Source: an uncultured Eubacteriales bacterium (GTDB taxonomy: Bacteria > Bacillota > Clostridia > Peptostreptococcales > Anaerovoracaceae). Taken from it: 5,906 nucleotides of DNA. Location: NCBI GenBank assembly GCA_902797345.1, contig CADBSL010000118.1, positions 1-5,906 of the forward strand, given 5' to 3'. A program made the position numbers and the translations under genes. Shown here in pieces: positions 4,838 through 5,906 of this stretch (position 1 is its first letter; each line of letters opens with the position of its first letter). The notes under the pieces were generated by a model. It was not told the DNA's origin. It saw only the letters and a list, made by a program, of their open reading frames with translations, and ran no database searches.

Positions 4838-5906
4838 CTACTCTTCCGGGGTTTCCGGTTCCTCTTCTGTCAGGTCCGGGATCTCCGCCGTCAGCTCCTC
4901 CACATCCCAGAATTCGCTTTCTTCCCCGGTATCGTATTCGGAGAAGGCTTCCTGGTGCACCTCCTCAGAGGCGGTGATGGGTTCTTCTTCCTTCGGCCAT
5001 TCGTCGAACTTCTCCAGATCATCCTCACCAATGGCCATGAATTCCTTCAGCTTCGACCAGAAAGAACGCTTCTCGCTGCTTTCAGGGGTGTTTCCCTCCG
5101 AAGGTTCTTCCGTTTTCTCCTCCGGTGGATCCATCTCACTTTCCATTTCGGGCAGCTCCGTTTCCCCCTGACCGGTTTCTTCCGGCAGTTTTTCGGCATG
5201 AAGCTCGTCGAACCGCACCCTGGGATCTCTTTCCTCTTCCGGTTCAGGCGTATCGGTTTCTTTTGCTTCTTCCTCTTCGATCCGCTCAAAGAAATCCGGT
5301 CCGAATTGAGGTTCCCGCTCCGGCATTTCTTCGTTCAGCAAAGGCGCTCCTGCATGGAGCCGTTCGAATCGCGCCCGGGCAGGGTCAAAGTCCGGTTCGG
5401 TCTCCGGTTCTTTCGTTTCTGCTTCGCTTTCGTTTTCCGGATCCGGTTCTTCGTGGCGTTCACGTCCTTCTCCGGACAGTTCTTCTCCCAGATCCTCCAG
5501 CGTCAGCTCTTCCGGTTCTTCTTCCACTTCCGTGAATTTACGAAGCAATCCGCCCAGGAACCCGCTCTTTGGCTTCTCTTCCGGCTCCGGCCGGGTCTCT
5601 TCCGGCGCAGCCTCCGGTTCTTCTTCCGTGATCTCAGGCATTTCCGGAGCATCCACGTTCAAGTCTGCTTCGATCTCCTCCAGAGTAAACTCCTTCACAG
5701 GTTCTGAGGTCGGTTCCGTTTCCACCGGTTCTTCGACCGGTTCTTCTTCCGCTTTGACCGCTTCAGCAGGCTCTTCCTCCGGTTCCTTCGCCGGCACCTC
5801 AGTCTCCACAGCCTCCGGCAGTTCTTCCTCCGGCTCCTGGATCGGTTCTGCTGCGGCCGGTTCCTCCGGAGCTTCGGGGATGATCTCTTCTGTTTCTGCC
5901 GGTTCC
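4838..5906 (-). CDS. Acidic Glu/Pro-rich protein, C-terminal part (5' end beyond right edge)
   Basis: I do not recognise this protein. The reading frame is open from the right edge to the TAG at 4838-4840, giving 355 visible residues; an internal GTG at 5807-5809 is unlikely to be the start because the same composition continues upstream. About one third of residues are Glu, with many Pro, so most of it should be disordered and strongly negative. Within this background are short mixed segments: EFTLEEIEADL (5660-5692) and ELTLEDLGEEL (5477-5509), SGFLGGLLRKF (5534-5566) and SFWSKLKEFM (5036-5065), and RARFERLHA (5351-5377) and RVRFDELHA (5195-5221). The pairing suggests duplicated linear binding motifs or short amphipathic helices. 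No signal peptide, membrane helix or enzymatic motif is visible. A folded or membrane domain could precede it off-window. The gene converges on the CLC gene and shares its terminator. It could be a cytoplasmic scaffold or a tail of a larger envelope protein, but this is a guess. Confidence 0.8.
   Translation of the reverse strand, partial: EPAETEEIIPEAPEEPAAAEPIQEPEEELPEAVETEVPAKEPEEEPAEAVKAEEEPVEEPVETEPTSEPVKEFTLEEIEADLNVDAPEMPEITEEEPEAAPEETRPEPEEKPKSGFLGGLLRKFTEVEEEPEELTLEDLGEELSGEGRERHEEPDPENESEAETKEPETEPDFDPARARFERLHAGAPLLNEEMPEREPQFGPDFFERIEEEEAKETDTPEPEEERDPRVRFDELHAEKLPEETGQGETELPEMESEMDPPEEKTEEPSEGNTPESSEKRSFWSKLKEFMAIGEDDLEKFDEWPKEEEPITASEEVHQEAFSEYDTGEESEFWDVEELTAEIPDLTEEEPETPEE
5195..5221 (-). 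repeat. Second copy of the R-x-R-F-x-x-L-H-A motif
   Basis: These codons encode RVRFDELHA, matching RARFERLHA encoded at 5351-5377 at six of nine positions. Both are preceded by Asp-Pro a few residues upstream (DP directly before this copy). It is one of the few positively charged, His-containing segments in the acidic protein. Confidence 0.7.
5351..5377 (-). repeat. First copy of the R-x-R-F-x-x-L-H-A motif
   Basis: These codons encode RARFERLHA, two residues after Asp-Pro. The two copies are 52 residues apart in the protein. The conservation of R, R, F, L, H and A amid Glu-rich sequence suggests a retained function rather than drift. Confidence 0.7.
5477..5509 (-). repeat. Second copy of the E-[FL]-TLE-[ED]-[IL] motif
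   Basis: These codons encode ELTLEDLGEEL, which aligns with EFTLEEIEADL at 5660-5692. Both have hydrophobic residues at positions 2, 4, 7 and 11, consistent with a short amphipathic helix. A weaker third relative, EFWDVEELTAEI, lies near the C-terminus (4880-4915). Confidence 0.6.
5660..5692 (-). repeat. First copy of the E-[FL]-TLE-[ED]-[IL] motif
   Basis: These codons encode EFTLEEIEADL. The motif is about 61 residues upstream of its second copy and differs from the surrounding Glu/Pro sequence by regular hydrophobic spacing. Confidence 0.6.
5724..5747 (-). repeat. 12-base tandem duplication in the acidic gene
   Basis: Two adjacent 12-base units, ACCGGTTCTTCG and ACCGGTTCTTCT on the plus strand, differ at one base and encode repeated EEPV on the minus strand. 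Related sequence recurs at 5511-5525 and 5613-5627, which share an identical 15-base stretch (TCCGGTTCTTCTTCC). This points to growth of the low-complexity region by slippage or short duplications. Confidence 0.75.

Noticed and set aside
4724..5707. Long open frame on the plus strand opposite the acidic gene, rich in Phe and Arg.
   Set aside because: Glu codons GAA/GAG read as TTC/CTC on the other strand and suppress stops, so a long antisense frame is expected. It has no Shine-Dalgarno site or recognisable domain and overlaps the CLC gene's end and the terminator.

Overview
The window most likely comes from a chromosome of a Bacillota bacterium, probably a clostridium-like anaerobe of moderate GC content. 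The evidence is a DacF-type D,D-carboxypeptidase with a basic tail after its C-terminal anchor, a secreted S-layer-homology (SLH) protein, an HsmA-family small membrane protein, purine-rich Shine-Dalgarno sites and strong hairpin terminators. I see no mobile element, CRISPR array, tRNA or rRNA. Species cannot be fixed from the sequence.

Layout from left to right. (1) Positions 1-1841 hold three closely spaced minus-strand genes. In transcription order they are a secreted protein with three SLH repeats and a C-terminal cyclophilin-like domain, a four-helix HsmA-family membrane protein, and a glycerate kinase cut by the left edge. Gaps are 37 and 41 bases with no terminator between them, and a sigma-A-like promoter lies upstream (1904-1933), so they probably form one transcript. 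(2) Positions 2000-3463 carry a minus-strand D-alanyl-D-alanine carboxypeptidase (dacF-like), closed by a hairpin terminator at 1954-1979. (3) Positions 3493-3535 form a very compact divergent promoter region. Two extended -10 elements, TGGTATAAT on minus and TGGTATACT on plus, sit inside a perfect 7-base inverted repeat. (4) Positions 3535-4797 encode a plus-strand CLC-family anion transporter resembling the fluoride-carrier (CLC-F) branch more than the classical chloride branch. (5) A 14-bp perfect hairpin that begins inside the transporter's stop codon separates it from (6), the C-terminal part of a very acidic Glu/Pro-rich minus-strand protein that runs off the right edge.

Most of the genes concern the cell envelope: peptidoglycan trimming (DacF), a wall-bound SLH protein, a small haem-associated membrane protein and an anion transporter. 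Glycerate kinase is the metabolic exception. The least explained gene is the acidic protein, which is mostly low complexity but carries short non-acidic motifs that recur. The most concrete regulatory oddity is the overlapping divergent promoter pair, which changes the preferred start of the carboxypeptidase and leaves the transporter with almost no 5' leader if its first ATG is used. No complete new system is evident here.
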